From assembly GCA_025363655.1 (NCBI GenBank), contig JANYDK010000092.1:1-64000 (forward strand): 64,000 bases of DNA, given 5' to 3'. Below are positions 1 through 8,363 of the stretch, piece after piece (the first letter of the stretch is position 1; every line of letters begins with the position of its first letter). Below the pieces are notes generated by a model. That model did no database searches. It had not been told where the DNA came from and saw only the letters and a list, made by a program, of their open reading frames with translations. This DNA comes from Deltaproteobacteria bacterium (GTDB lineage: Bacteria; Myxococcota_A; Polyangia; Polyangiales; JADJMO01). A program made the translations under genes and the position numbers.

Positions 1-72
1 TCGTGTCGGTGCCGGTCGTGTCGGTGCCGGTCGTGTCGGTGCCGGTCGTGTCGGTGCCAGTCGTGTCGGTGC
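1..72. repeat. 15-bp tandem repeat inside the lipoprotein linker
   Basis: Four nearly perfect copies and a fifth partial copy of the 15-bp unit TCGTGTCGGTGCCGG fill the left edge of the window; the fourth differs by one base. On the minus strand each unit encodes GTDTT. The unit length is a multiple of three, so gain or loss of copies would lengthen or shorten the linker without a frameshift. The array may continue to the left. Confidence 0.9.
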
Positions 73-307
73 CTCCGGAATCGGTGACCAGCGTATCGGT
101 GCCCGAATCCACGGCACCATCGGCGCGTGCCGTGTCGACGCTGACGCCGTCGGTGGTGCCATCCGCGGTGGCGTCGTCGTCGGCCAGGCCCGTGTCTTCG
201 TCACCCACATCGAAAGAGTTGGTGCTGCCGCAGCCGAGCGCGGCGAGCGAGACCGCCGCGACTGCGGAGAGCGCGAACCAACGAGTGCGTCGTGAATGAA
301 GCGCCAT
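1..307 (-). CDS. Low-complexity lipoprotein, C-terminus outside window
   Basis: The gene is read right to left from ATG at 307 and runs off the left edge. The first residues form a lipoprotein signal peptide: a basic start (HSRRTR), a hydrophobic stretch of about 15 residues, then LAALGC, so Cys26 would carry the lipid. The mature part is rich in Asp, Thr, Gly and Ser and turns into a repeat of the five-residue unit GTDTT. Such acidic linkers usually join a lipid anchor to a folded extracellular domain, which here would lie beyond the edge. The large vWA lipoprotein at 47371-49875 has a similar linker, so a vWA or TSP3 domain is possible, but nothing visible proves it. Confidence 0.7.
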   Translation of the reverse strand, partial: MALHSRRTRWFALSAVAAVSLAALGCGSTNSFDVGDEDTGLADDDATADGTTDGVSVDTARADGAVDSGTDTLVTDSGGTDTTGTDTTGTDTTGTDTTGTDT

Positions 308-351
308 GGACTTTTCCCCCTCGTGCACCAACGACCAAGAGCAAGCGGGTG

Positions 352-369
352 CTGATTTGCAGGAATCAG
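352..369. promoter_or_regulatory. Inverted repeat upstream of the lipoprotein gene
   Basis: CTGATT and AATCAG are perfect 6-bp arms around a 6-base spacer. The repeat lies 45 bp upstream of the minus-strand start at 307, in the 212-bp gap between two lipoprotein genes. It could be an operator or a weak hairpin. There is no T-run, so it is not a typical terminator. Confidence 0.3.
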
Positions 370-519
370 TCCATCGCCGACGGGCTGAAAAACACGCGGA
401 GATTTGCAGCCCAGAACGAGCAGCTGCGCAAATTGGTGGCGGGCGCGGCGATGCCTTGAAAAATGTGCGAAGTCGCGTCGGCGTCGAGCGTCTCGTTGCG
501 CTCGGTCGCCAGGCAGGCG

Positions 520-1305
520 TCAGAGCTGCCAGGCAATCGTCTGCTGCCCCTTCTCTTCGATCGTGACGTGACGCTCGAGGCAAGGCGCTGGCGCCATCGG
601 CCGATGCATGCGTCGCTCGACGAGCTTGCCGGCCTTGTGATGCATGAAGAACCCGTGGTCGTCGACGCGGCAGACGTCCTCGAGCACGAGCCGATCGCCA
701 TCGACGCGATACAGTTGCTCGAACGGCGCCGCGGGACCGATGTCGTAGGCGAGAAGACGTCGACCGGGCGCATCGACGGTGAGGTTGGGCAGCTCACCGA
801 GCGCACGGGTAAGCGCGTTCTCGACGAACGCGTGCGTCGCGACGTCGAAACGGCGCACGTCGTAGCGACCCCATTTTGCCCCGAATTCTCGGAGAATCAC
901 CAAATCGAGGACCCCGTCGAAGTCGACGTCGGCGAGGAACGAGGCGGCCTGCACCATCTCGACGCTCGCTTCGGAGACGAGCGCGATGCGCTGCGGAGCT
1001 GCGACCACGCCCTCGCTCTCGCAACGCGCGATCACGGTGAGCGGCAACTCGCCATCGATGGGAGGAACGACGTCGAGGGAGAAGCGACACGTCACCCCGA
1101 GCCCCATCGTGACGGCGGGCGGCGGGGCGTTCGGCACGCTGGTCGGGAGTTGCATCGGAGGCAGCGCAGCGCTCGTCGCACTCGGCGGGTCGTATGGGCT
1201 CGGCGCATCTGGCGACTCCGCGACCTCGGGCGCAGCGCCCATGCCGCAGCTCATGGTGGCGAGCACGCATCCGAACCGCACGAGCCACCGACCCAACGCG
1301 TCCAT
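520..1305 (-). CDS. Lipoprotein with one FG-GAP/VCBS-like motif
   Basis: The chosen start (ATG at 1305) places a clear signal peptide at the N-terminus, with the lipobox ending in ATMSC so that Cys20 is the lipidated residue; an in-frame start 36 bases upstream would bury it. A Pro/Ala-rich linker follows to about residue 65. Residues 126-137 read ADVDFDGVLDLV, the Asp-rich calcium-binding type of turn seen in VCBS/FG-GAP and XAC2610-like proteins. Two Cys pairs suggest disulfides. The protein is probably anchored on the cell surface or in the periplasm. Function is unknown; 261 aa. Confidence 0.7.
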   Translation of the reverse strand: MDALGRWLVRFGCVLATMSCGMGAAPEVAESPDAPSPYDPPSATSAALPPMQLPTSVPNAPPPAVTMGLGVTCRFSLDVVPPIDGELPLTVIARCESEGVVAAPQRIALVSEASVEMVQAASFLADVDFDGVLDLVILREFGAKWGRYDVRRFDVATHAFVENALTRALGELPNLTVDAPGRRLLAYDIGPAAPFEQLYRVDGDRLVLEDVCRVDDHGFFMHHKAGKLVERRMHRPMAPAPCLERHVTIEEKGQQTIAWQL

Positions 1306-1357
1306 GCCTTCGACTATCAAAACGCTCGCCGAGCGGACCACATTTCGGGCTCGTTTT

Positions 1358-2404
1358 TCAGCTCGCTGTCGCGGGAGGCCACGAGAGCGGCTCGATTTCT
1401 CGATAGGGACTGGCGCCCACTTGCTGCACGTCTTTTCCGCGCCCGATCGCCGGGTCGTTGGCGTACCAAGCCGACTGCCTCGCCGGCGCCTTCACGTCGC
1501 CGAGCGTGCCGCCGAAATACATGAACGGAGCATCGACACGAGGATCGAGCACGTGGCAGGAGGCCGACAAGACCGAGTATCCATCTCCACGGTGCTTCGG
1601 CGCTGCCATGATCGAGCCGGTCGGGTTCGGCCACGGTTCGTGCGTGCCCCACTCGAGATAGACCGCGAGGTGCGATGGCTCTCCGGTGAGCGGATCCTCG
1701 ACGAAGGAGACGCGACGCTCGGACTTGGAAAAGAAGAAGGTACGGCGCACGTCGCTTTGGTGCGCGTCCTTCGGTTCGACGACGAACGAACGCGCGGCAA
1801 CCTCGACCGGCTTCTTCGCGAAATCGACGCCCGCGAGGGTCACCCGCTCCTGCTTCGCCGACGCCGCCAGATCGAAGGCTTGCATGCCGCTACCGTGGAA
1901 GGGAAACGCCACTCGTACGATCCGATCTTGGCGCGCGTCGTAGACGAGCTGCACCGCCGTGAGATCGCCGCTGTGTCCGGGGCCGGCGGCGAGCGAGTCC
2001 TGTCCGTCGAGCGCTGCGCCGCGCACGAGCGACGACTCGTCCCAACCGAAGAGGAGCCAGTACTCGAGGTTGACGAGATCGGAGAGGCCGACCGAATCGG
2101 TGATCGCTTTCGCGTCGCGCTCGGCGACGCTGGTGACGTGGCAGTAGACCGCGTCACCCGATTCCAAGACGTCGAAGCCTTGGCCACGACGAGCCTCCTT
2201 GGGGAGGATGATCGCCTCTTCGCAGGTGGCACCCGAACGCACATCGGCCATCTCCAATGCCTTCTCGAACGGCATGACGCCCGCGCTCTCGTAGAACCAA
2301 CGCCAAGTGCACGGCGCATAGGGCTCGTCGGCCAACATCACCGCCTCGCGGCTGAACTTGAAATACGGCCGAAATCGTCGCGCGAGATCTGCCAGGCTGA
2401 CCAT
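1358..2404 (-). CDS. Hypothetical protein, 348 aa, no family recognised
   Basis: A long minus-strand gene with ATG at 2404, 52 bp downstream (in transcription order) of nothing co-directional; it precedes the lipoprotein gene at 520-1305 on the same strand and may be cotranscribed with it. There is no signal peptide or membrane segment. Trp- and aromatic-rich patches (TWRWFYES, EYWLLFGWDESS, LEWGTHEPWPN) and the HVTSV and CHVL stretches suggest a beta-rich soluble fold, vaguely like the Vps62-type proteins that carry similar EYW and HEPWP-type motifs. That resemblance is only an impression. Two cysteines near the N-terminus are not in a recognisable motif. Confidence 0.65.
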   Translation of the reverse strand: MVSLADLARRFRPYFKFSREAVMLADEPYAPCTWRWFYESAGVMPFEKALEMADVRSGATCEEAIILPKEARRGQGFDVLESGDAVYCHVTSVAERDAKAITDSVGLSDLVNLEYWLLFGWDESSLVRGAALDGQDSLAAGPGHSGDLTAVQLVYDARQDRIVRVAFPFHGSGMQAFDLAASAKQERVTLAGVDFAKKPVEVAARSFVVEPKDAHQSDVRRTFFFSKSERRVSFVEDPLTGEPSHLAVYLEWGTHEPWPNPTGSIMAAPKHRGDGYSVLSASCHVLDPRVDAPFMYFGGTLGDVKAPARQSAWYANDPAIGRGKDVQQVGASPYREIEPLSWPPATAS

Positions 2405-2461
2405 CGCGGACGATCATAGACGAGGAGGCGAGCGCGGCGCGCTTCTGCTAAAAATTCTCGG

Positions 2462-3682
2462 ATGCGCTTTTCGTCGTTCACGCTCCTCACCGTCGGCGTC
2501 CTCGGCTCCTTGGCCTGCCTCTGCGTCGGTGGCCTCGGTTGCTCGGCCTCCGGGGGCAAGAGCACCGACAATCCGTCGCTCGATGGCGGCTCGGGAGATG
2601 GCGGTCTCTCGCCCGGCGATGGCAGCTCGCTCGATGGCGGATTGAACAGCGACGTCGGCGCCGACGACAGCGCGTGTGCCAACGTCACCTACGACGGGAA
2701 GAAGGTCCCGGCCTCGCTGCTCATCGTCCTCGACCGATCGGCGAGCATGGACGACGCGGGCAAGTGGACGGGCGCGGTCGCTGCGCTGAAGGCCGCGCTC
2801 AAGACCGCCGACGACGCGCTCCCCGTGGGAATGCTTTATTTCCCGCTCGGAAAGTTCGACACCAGCAAAACGCTCGGCTGCATCCTCAGCCCCACCGCCG
2901 CGGGATGTCCAGCGCTCTTGGCTGACAACGGTTGCAAGGACATCGGCACCACGCCCGCCGTCGACGTCGGCCCGCTCAAGGACACCCGCGCGAAGATCTC
3001 GAGCTCGATGGACGCGACCAAGCCGACCGGCGACAACACACCGACGCGTTGGGCGCTGAAGAATGGCTGGGCGATCATGACGACGCTGCCGGCGAAGGGC
3101 GATCGTTACGTCCTCCTCGTCACCGACGGCGAGCCGACGACGCACTCGCCTCCGGTCGGCGGTCTTCCCGAGATGAGCATCGAGTGCGGCACCGAGCTCG
3201 ACATGGAGAAGGAAGCGGCCGCCTCCTTCAAGGCGACGCCGGCGATCAAGACCTTCGTCATCGGCGCGCCTGGCAGCGAAAAAGCAGGCTCCTTCCTCTC
3301 GACGTTGGCGATCAACGGGGGCACGCGTCGAACGCCCACCTGCACGCCGGCCGCGGGTGACTGCCACTACCAAATTGGCTCTGGCTCGTTCGAAGCCGAT
3401 CTGACGAAGGCGCTCGCCGACATCACCGGCAAGCTGGCAACGTGCATCTTCGAAGTGCCGACCGGCACCGACGTCGACCCGACCAAGGTCAACGTCGTGC
3501 TCGCTTCTGCGGGCGCCGGCAGCGACGTCCTCCGCGACGAGACGCACGCCGACGGCTGGGATTACACCGACGGCTCGAAGACCAAGATCGAGCTCTTCGG
3601 CCCCAAGTGCGACTCGGTGAAGGCCGACCCCGCCGGCGTGTCGGTGAAGATCCTCCTCGGTTGCAAGACGCGCGTCCGCTGA
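2462..3682 (+). CDS. vWA-domain lipoprotein
   Basis: The N-terminus is a signal peptide ending GGLGC, giving lipid attachment at Cys27, followed by a Gly/Asp/Ser-rich linker to about residue 70. From residue 85 a von Willebrand factor A domain starts: LLIVLDRSASMDD holds the metal-ion-dependent adhesion site DxSxS at residues 91-95, and VLLVTDGEPTTH supplies the later Asp of the site. Several cysteine pairs near the C-terminus suggest disulfides. vWA domains bind protein ligands through a divalent cation; here the protein would act on the outer surface or in the periplasm. It converges with the peroxidase-like gene, with one base between the stops. Confidence 0.85.
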   Translation: MRFSSFTLLTVGVLGSLACLCVGGLGCSASGGKSTDNPSLDGGSGDGGLSPGDGSSLDGGLNSDVGADDSACANVTYDGKKVPASLLIVLDRSASMDDAGKWTGAVAALKAALKTADDALPVGMLYFPLGKFDTSKTLGCILSPTAAGCPALLADNGCKDIGTTPAVDVGPLKDTRAKISSSMDATKPTGDNTPTRWALKNGWAIMTTLPAKGDRYVLLVTDGEPTTHSPPVGGLPEMSIECGTELDMEKEAAASFKATPAIKTFVIGAPGSEKAGSFLSTLAINGGTRRTPTCTPAAGDCHYQIGSGSFEADLTKALADITGKLATCIFEVPTGTDVDPTKVNVVLASAGAGSDVLRDETHADGWDYTDGSKTKIELFGPKCDSVKADPAGVSVKILLGCKTRVR

Positions 3683-3683
3683 C

Positions 3684-5111
3684 TCAAATCGCGCCGAGAA
3701 ACGCGATCAGATCGGACTTCGCGCCCTTCCAGTCGATGTGGAAGCGCTTCTCGTAGAAGTCGACCACGTCACCGAGACTCGCCGCCGATCCGTTGTGGAA
3801 ATAGGGCGCGCGAGCGGCGAGCCCGCGGAGCGTTGGGACCTTGAATTTCCCGATGTCGTCCCACTTGCCGGTGGAGAGGCCGCGGCCGAGATCGGTCGTC
3901 AGCCGAATCGCGCCCGTGAGGTTGTTCTTCACCGTCAAGAGCGGCACGTCGGGCGTGCGCAACGCAGCGTCGGTGGTGCCTTCATCGAGCATGCGGAAGA
4001 CCGAGCCGCTACCGACGTTGGGCGTGCTGTGACAGCTCGTGCACTTGCCGTGAATGACCGGCTGTCCGAGCACGTCGTTGAGCCCGGCGACGCCGGTGAT
4101 GTCGAACTCGGTCGCGTAGAACGCCTCTTCGCCCCGCGCGATCGCCGCGCGCGCCTTGGTCTGCCAGCTCGGCTCGTGATCGTGGCGGCCCGACGAACGT
4201 GGATCGACGTGATCGATCCCCTCCCACGCCGAGAAGACCTCGAACGACTCGTTGTCGAAGGGAAGGCCGGTGATCGGATCGCCTTCGAGTGCATTGATGC
4301 CGAGGTAGAAGGGCTGCGTGGAGAGCGCGGCCGGCCCGCCGTACGCACCTGCCGCATCGAGGCGACCGGCGAAGAAGTCGTACGACTGCGCGAAGAAGAG
4401 ACCGAGCATGAAGTCGGCGGCCGCCGCGCGCGTCTCGACCGGAAGATCGGTCGTCGCTTGCGCGTGGAACTTGGTGCCACCGTTCATGATGTTCATGAGG
4501 AGCGTACGCATCTCCCCCGGTCCGCCGTTCCAGGTGATCGACGCCTCGAGTGCGACGTTGGCGACCGAAATGGGGCGCCGAAAGCTCGAGATCGCCGTCG
4601 GCGTGGAGAACCCGTAGGGATCGTCGACCGCGACCACGGTGTAGTCGGCGCTCGCCGAGGGCACGCGCGTGAACCGCGTCAGGCCCTTCGAGAGCAACAT
4701 CGAATAAGCAACGCGCCGGGCCGCGACCGTCGAGACGTCGGCGTCGGGTCGAATGGCCTCGTCGTGCGGCCGGAAAATCGTGCTCGTTCCACCCGTCGTC
4801 TCGAAGAGATGACGCGCGAGGAGCGGCGTCATCGTCCAGCCGGCGCGCGCGTCGTGGCACGAGTTGCAGGTGCGCCCGTTGGTGCCGAGCGACTGAAAGA
4901 ACGGATTGGCGGGATCGATCGCCCCGCTCGTGTGCACCGTCTCACCGATGCCATGAAAATCGAGCGCTGGTTCGAGCGCAGAGGCGCTCTTGCCGACCTC
5001 TTCCGCCTTCGCACCGCCGAGGTCGCTGCCGCCGCCGACACATCCCGTCGCGACGGTCGCGAGGGTCGCCAAGAATCCGAGCACACCGAGCGTGAGCGCG
5101 TAGCGCACCAT
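3684..5111 (-). CDS. Di-heme cytochrome c peroxidase-like protein
   Basis: The start at 5111 has a GGAGG ribosome site close upstream and gives a signal peptide with the lipobox-like ATGC around Cys24; the open frame continues upstream but without a fitting start. Two c-type heme motifs are visible: CNSCH at residues 82-86 and CTSCH at 357-361. The C-terminal stretch with KVPTLRGLAARAPYFHNG is typical of the CcpA/MauG di-heme family. The usual bacterial peroxidase is about 320-350 aa; this 475-aa form is longer, as in the large SO4144/DHOR-like relatives. It probably moves electrons to peroxide or an organic substrate in the periplasm. The exact substrate cannot be read. Confidence 0.85.
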   Translation of the reverse strand: MVRYALTLGVLGFLATLATVATGCVGGGSDLGGAKAEEVGKSASALEPALDFHGIGETVHTSGAIDPANPFFQSLGTNGRTCNSCHDARAGWTMTPLLARHLFETTGGTSTIFRPHDEAIRPDADVSTVAARRVAYSMLLSKGLTRFTRVPSASADYTVVAVDDPYGFSTPTAISSFRRPISVANVALEASITWNGGPGEMRTLLMNIMNGGTKFHAQATTDLPVETRAAAADFMLGLFFAQSYDFFAGRLDAAGAYGGPAALSTQPFYLGINALEGDPITGLPFDNESFEVFSAWEGIDHVDPRSSGRHDHEPSWQTKARAAIARGEEAFYATEFDITGVAGLNDVLGQPVIHGKCTSCHSTPNVGSGSVFRMLDEGTTDAALRTPDVPLLTVKNNLTGAIRLTTDLGRGLSTGKWDDIGKFKVPTLRGLAARAPYFHNGSAASLGDVVDFYEKRFHIDWKGAKSDLIAFLGAI

Positions 5112-5377
5112 GAAGGCCTCCACCGAAAGAGAACCAAGCGACGTCGATCCCTCGACGCGCGGCGGAGGCAAGTAGCAGCATCCACACCAGCGACTTTTTC
5201 GCGCGTGCACGCGTCGATTCCGAGAAGGCGCAGGCGGGCTCACGAGAATGCCTGCTTTCGTTTCCGGAATCGCCGAACGAAGGTGCGCCTCGCGCACTGC
5301 AGTGCCTGTGGTGTGCGGACCGCGACCTCGCAGCGGCCTCGGCCCACGGCGCGGCCCCGATCCGATATCATCGAGAA

Positions 5378-6229
5378 ATGACCGCTCGTCGCGCCGTGCT
5401 CGTCGTCGCGTGCACCCTCTCCGGCCTCGCGCTCGCGGTTGCTTGCCAACCGCGCCGCAAGGCGACGACTGGGACCACGGGCACGACACCGACCCAAGTG
5501 GCGACCGACACGCAACCGACGACGACCCACGCCGCCACCGGCACCACCACGGGCACGGGCACTGGGTCGCCGACGACATCGCCGATTCCGACGCCGGGCG
5601 AGCTCCCGACCGTGCTCGGCCCGGCCTGGACACCGACCGGTCTCTCATGGCCACCCGGGCTCCCGCCGATTGCCATTCCTGCAGGATTTCCCACGATCAT
5701 CGCGCCGTGGCCTTCCGTCTTCCCGCTGCCGACGCCGGCACCGGTGCCGACCGCGCAACCCGCGCCTCCTCCTCCGCCGCCTGGTGGCGATTGGCCGGCG
5801 TCGTACGCGGCGATGGAAGATCAGGTCCTCACGTTGGTGAACGAGCGGCGCGCAGCGGGCGCCAACTGCGGCGGCAAGCTCTACGGACCAGCCAAGCCGC
5901 TCGGCTTCGAAGCGCACCTCCGCAGCGCCGCACGCGGCCACAGCGTCGACATGATCAACCGCGGATACTTCGATCACATCGCGCCCGACGGCTCGACGCC
6001 GACCGATCGCATCAAGGCCACCGGCTTCAGCGTCGTCGGCTACACCGGCGAAAACATCGCCGCCGGCAACGCCACCGCCCCCGCGACCGTACAGCAGTGG
6101 ATGGACAGCCCTGGCCACTGCGAGAACATCATGAACCCGCACTACAACCAGCTCGGCGTCGGCTACTCGTTCGGTGCCTCGGCGAAGTATCGCCACTACT
6201 GGACGCAGAATTTCGCGGGCCCGCAGTAG
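5378..6229 (+). CDS. CAP/SCP-domain lipoprotein (YkwD-like)
   Basis: Residues 1-23 are a lipoprotein signal with Cys23 after ALAVA. Residues 30-140 are a Thr- then Pro-rich linker. The C-terminal half (about 145-283) is a CAP (SCP/PR1) domain: AARGHSVDM, FDHIAPDG, GENIAAG and WMDSPGHCENIMNP carry the conserved His and Glu residues of the CAP cavity, and YWTQNF closes it. Bacterial YkwD-type CAP domains are secreted proteins of mostly unknown role, with proposed hydrolase or binding functions. Divergent from the peroxidase-like gene across a 266-bp gap in which I see no clear promoter motif. Confidence 0.9.
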   Translation: MTARRAVLVVACTLSGLALAVACQPRRKATTGTTGTTPTQVATDTQPTTTHAATGTTTGTGTGSPTTSPIPTPGELPTVLGPAWTPTGLSWPPGLPPIAIPAGFPTIIAPWPSVFPLPTPAPVPTAQPAPPPPPPGGDWPASYAAMEDQVLTLVNERRAAGANCGGKLYGPAKPLGFEAHLRSAARGHSVDMINRGYFDHIAPDGSTPTDRIKATGFSVVGYTGENIAAGNATAPATVQQWMDSPGHCENIMNPHYNQLGVGYSFGASAKYRHYWTQNFAGPQ

Positions 6230-6270
6230 CCTCGTTTCGCCGAAAATTGCGGATGAAGGCGCGCTCGGAA

Positions 6271-6287
6271 GGTCGAAACTTTCGACC
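6271..6287. promoter_or_regulatory. Palindromic operator before the LysR gene
   Basis: GGTCGAAA-C-TTTCGACC is a perfect 8-1-8 palindrome placed 19 bases before the LysR start codon. Its core GTCGAA-N3-TTCGAC matches the T-N11-A rule for LysR-type binding sites. The same core with the same spacing recurs at 8289-8303. The position suggests autoregulation of the LysR gene. The link between regulator and site is an inference. Confidence 0.65.
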
Positions 6288-6305
6288 ATGCGTTACGCTC
6301 ACGAG

Positions 6306-7181
6306 ATGAGCATCACGCTCGAGCAGGCGCGGACGCTCGACGCCGTCGCCAGGCACGGAACCTACGCGCTGGCGGCCACCGTGCTCAAGAAGGGCCACAC
6401 CTCGATCGTCTACGCGCTGCGCACGCTCGAGGAGCAGACCGGCGTCGCGCTCCTCGATCGCACCGGTTACCGCACCACCCTCACCGGCGCCGGACGACGC
6501 GTTCTCGAGCGCTGTCGCAAGCTGCTCGAAGCCGAGGCCGAGGTCGAATCGCTCTGTCGCGATCTCCGTGGAGGCTACGAGCCGTCCCTTCGAATCGTCT
6601 GCGACGGCATCTTCCCGCTCGAGCCGATCGTCGCCGTCGTCGCCGAGCTCCTCGGCCAACGCGCTCCGACCAAGCTCGAGGTGTTCGCCGAGTTCCTCGG
6701 CGGCGTGGAAGACACATTTCGCCGCATCGAAGCCGACCTCATGATCAGCGTGCTCACGCCCCAGGGCCTCGAGCTCGCCGCCATCGATCTCCCTCCGCTC
6801 CGCGCCCACCTCGTCGCCCACCGCGACCATCCGCTCGCGCGCGGTCGCAAACGGCATCAGCTGAACGAGCTCGCCGCCCACGTCTTCCTCACCATCCGAG
6901 GCTCCGATCCACGTCTACGTCTCTCGACGTCGGTGCTCGATCATCAATCGACGGTGCACCTCAACGATTTCATCTCGAAGAAAGCCGGAATCATGAGCGG
7001 CGTCGGCTTCGGTTGGATGCCCCGCGCGCTCGTCGAGAAGGAGCTCGAGCGCGGAACGCTCCGCGAGATTCGCTGGGAGGGCGAGAGCACGCACGACTTC
7101 CACCCGCGCCTCTATCACCGCGGCGAAGGACGCCTCGGGCGCATGGGACGCCTGTTCGTGAAGAAGCTGGTCGATCGCTGA
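6306..7181 (+). CDS. LysR-family transcriptional regulator
   Basis: The first 65 residues hold the LysR winged helix-turn-helix: LEQARTLDAVARHGTYALAA, then HTSIVYALRTLEEQTG as the recognition part, then LLDRTGYRTTLTGAGRRVL. The remaining residues, from about 90, look like the usual two-lobed effector-binding domain (SLRIVCDGIFPLEP, DLMISVLTPQGLE). ATG at 6306 is preferred over an in-frame ATG at 6288 because 6288 abuts the palindrome at 6271-6287 and the conserved domain starts at once from 6306. At 291 aa it has the normal family length. It converges with the desaturase gene; its likely targets are itself and the divergent desaturase/DUF6986 pair. Confidence 0.93.
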   Translation: MSITLEQARTLDAVARHGTYALAATVLKKGHTSIVYALRTLEEQTGVALLDRTGYRTTLTGAGRRVLERCRKLLEAEAEVESLCRDLRGGYEPSLRIVCDGIFPLEPIVAVVAELLGQRAPTKLEVFAEFLGGVEDTFRRIEADLMISVLTPQGLELAAIDLPPLRAHLVAHRDHPLARGRKRHQLNELAAHVFLTIRGSDPRLRLSTSVLDHQSTVHLNDFISKKAGIMSGVGFGWMPRALVEKELERGTLREIRWEGESTHDFHPRLYHRGEGRLGRMGRLFVKKLVDR

Positions 7182-7192
7182 AGAACGGCCGA

Positions 7193-8224
7193 CTAGCTCG
7201 GGTAGCCGACCATCTTTCCCAGCTTCGCGTCCCACAGCTTGAGCGTGAGACAGCGATGAATGTCCCACGGCGAGAGCGAGGTGCGACCCGGATGCTGCAG
7301 CTCGGGGATCGCCGCCATCGCCTCCGGGAGCCGATAGAACGGAATCGAAGAGTTGAGGTGATGAACGTGGTGGTAGCCGATGTTGCCCGTGAACCACCGC
7401 ATGACGGGGTTCATCGGCATGTAGCTCGACGATCGCAGCGCCGCCTGCGTGTACGACCACTGATGCCGCGGCATCACCACCACCTCGGGGAAGTTGTGCT
7501 GAGCGTAGAAGAGGTATCCGCCCGACGCGCAAGCGATGGCGAGCGGTAGGAAGAAGGCGAAGAGGAACGTCTGCCAGCCGAAGAAATAGAGCGTCCCCAC
7601 GGTGAGCATCAAGTTCATCAACAGCGCCGCCGCCGAGTCGGGGTGCTTCTTCACCGAACGCTGGAGGGAACGAATGCACATCCCGAACATGAAGATCGGG
7701 AAGTAACCGAAGAGGATGGTCAGCGGGTGGCGGATGATCTTGTAGTAACGCTGCTGGCGCTTGGTGAGCGTCGGCCAGAGGTCGGTCGTCACCATCGCGA
7801 ACGACCCGATGTGCGAGCCGACGATCTGCGCGGTATGCGCGTGGTGATAGTTGTGCGTTTCGCGCCAGACGCGGGGCGGCGCGAGGACGAGGCAGCCATA
7901 GACCGAGAGGAGAGCGTGCGCGAGCTTCGAGTCGCGGAGCAGCGCCCCATGAAAATGGTCGTGGTAGAGGATGAAGAGCCGGACGACGAGGAGCCCGTCG
8001 ATGACCGCCGCTGCGAGCCGCACGCCCCAATGGAGCGACGTTCGCCCCGCGATCGCCGTGCCGAGCCCAGCGAGCCCGAAGGCGGTCAGCAGGTGAAGCC
8101 AGCTCGTCACGCGGCTCTCGACGGCGAACGGCCTCGTTGCGTCGATGAGGACTTTCCCGTCGCGACCGTCGGCAAGCACGGTGGACGTCTCGGGCGACCC
8201 GGAGGGGAGAGCGATGGCAGCCAT
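7193..8224 (-). CDS. Membrane fatty acid desaturase
   Basis: The protein has the three histidine clusters of integral-membrane di-iron desaturases: HDHFH (residues 88-92), HNYHH (124-128) and HHVHH (285-289), plus AQHNF near 241. Hydrophobic segments around residues 42-62, 72-88, 165-185 and 203-235 form the membrane part. The reaction would be oxygen-dependent insertion of a double bond into an acyl chain, or a related hydroxylation, at the cytoplasmic membrane. The open frame extends 88 codons further upstream, but these residues are basic, low quality and overlap the divergent gene, so ATG at 8224 (343 aa) is chosen. The operator at 8289-8303 lies 65 bp upstream. Confidence 0.88.
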   Translation of the reverse strand: MAAIALPSGSPETSTVLADGRDGKVLIDATRPFAVESRVTSWLHLLTAFGLAGLGTAIAGRTSLHWGVRLAAAVIDGLLVVRLFILYHDHFHGALLRDSKLAHALLSVYGCLVLAPPRVWRETHNYHHAHTAQIVGSHIGSFAMVTTDLWPTLTKRQQRYYKIIRHPLTILFGYFPIFMFGMCIRSLQRSVKKHPDSAAALLMNLMLTVGTLYFFGWQTFLFAFFLPLAIACASGGYLFYAQHNFPEVVVMPRHQWSYTQAALRSSSYMPMNPVMRWFTGNIGYHHVHHLNSSIPFYRLPEAMAAIPELQHPGRTSLSPWDIHRCLTLKLWDAKLGKMVGYPS

Positions 8225-8288
8225 ATCCAGGACCGGAGCCTGGAGCCGCGTCTCCTGGAGAGACAGCACACAGTTTCGCCGGATCGTT

Positions 8289-8303
8289 GTCGAATTTTTC
8301 GAC
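8289..8303. promoter_or_regulatory. Second copy of the LysR-site palindrome, divergent promoter region
   Basis: GTCGAA-TTT-TTCGAC is a perfect 6-3-6 inverted repeat in the 139-bp gap between the divergent desaturase (start 8224) and DUF6986 (start 8364) genes. It shares both arms and spacing with the palindrome before the LysR gene and fits T-N11-A. It is placed almost centrally, so one bound regulator could control both promoters. Confidence 0.65.
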
Positions 8304-8345
8304 CATCTCGGCGGCCTGGCGGCCACTCGACCTCCCGGCCTCTTG

Positions 8346-8356
8346 GCCCTAAGGGC
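8346..8356 (+). promoter_or_regulatory. Ribosome site of the DUF6986 gene inside a short palindrome
   Basis: AAGGG at 8351-8355 sits 8 bases before ATG 8364 and supports that start. It overlaps the 11-base palindrome GCCCT-A-AGGGC. The arms are short and the loop minimal, so folding on its own is doubtful. Confidence 0.35.
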
Positions 8357-8363
8357 TTGGGCC

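Noticed and set aside
1-72. Left-edge repeat as a CRISPR or attachment site
   Set aside because: Units are contiguous 15-mers that encode GTDTT in frame with a lipoprotein signal peptide.
986-2419. 477-codon plus-strand frame
   Set aside because: Antisense to two minus-strand genes, one with a clear lipoprotein signal; its own translation has no coherent features.
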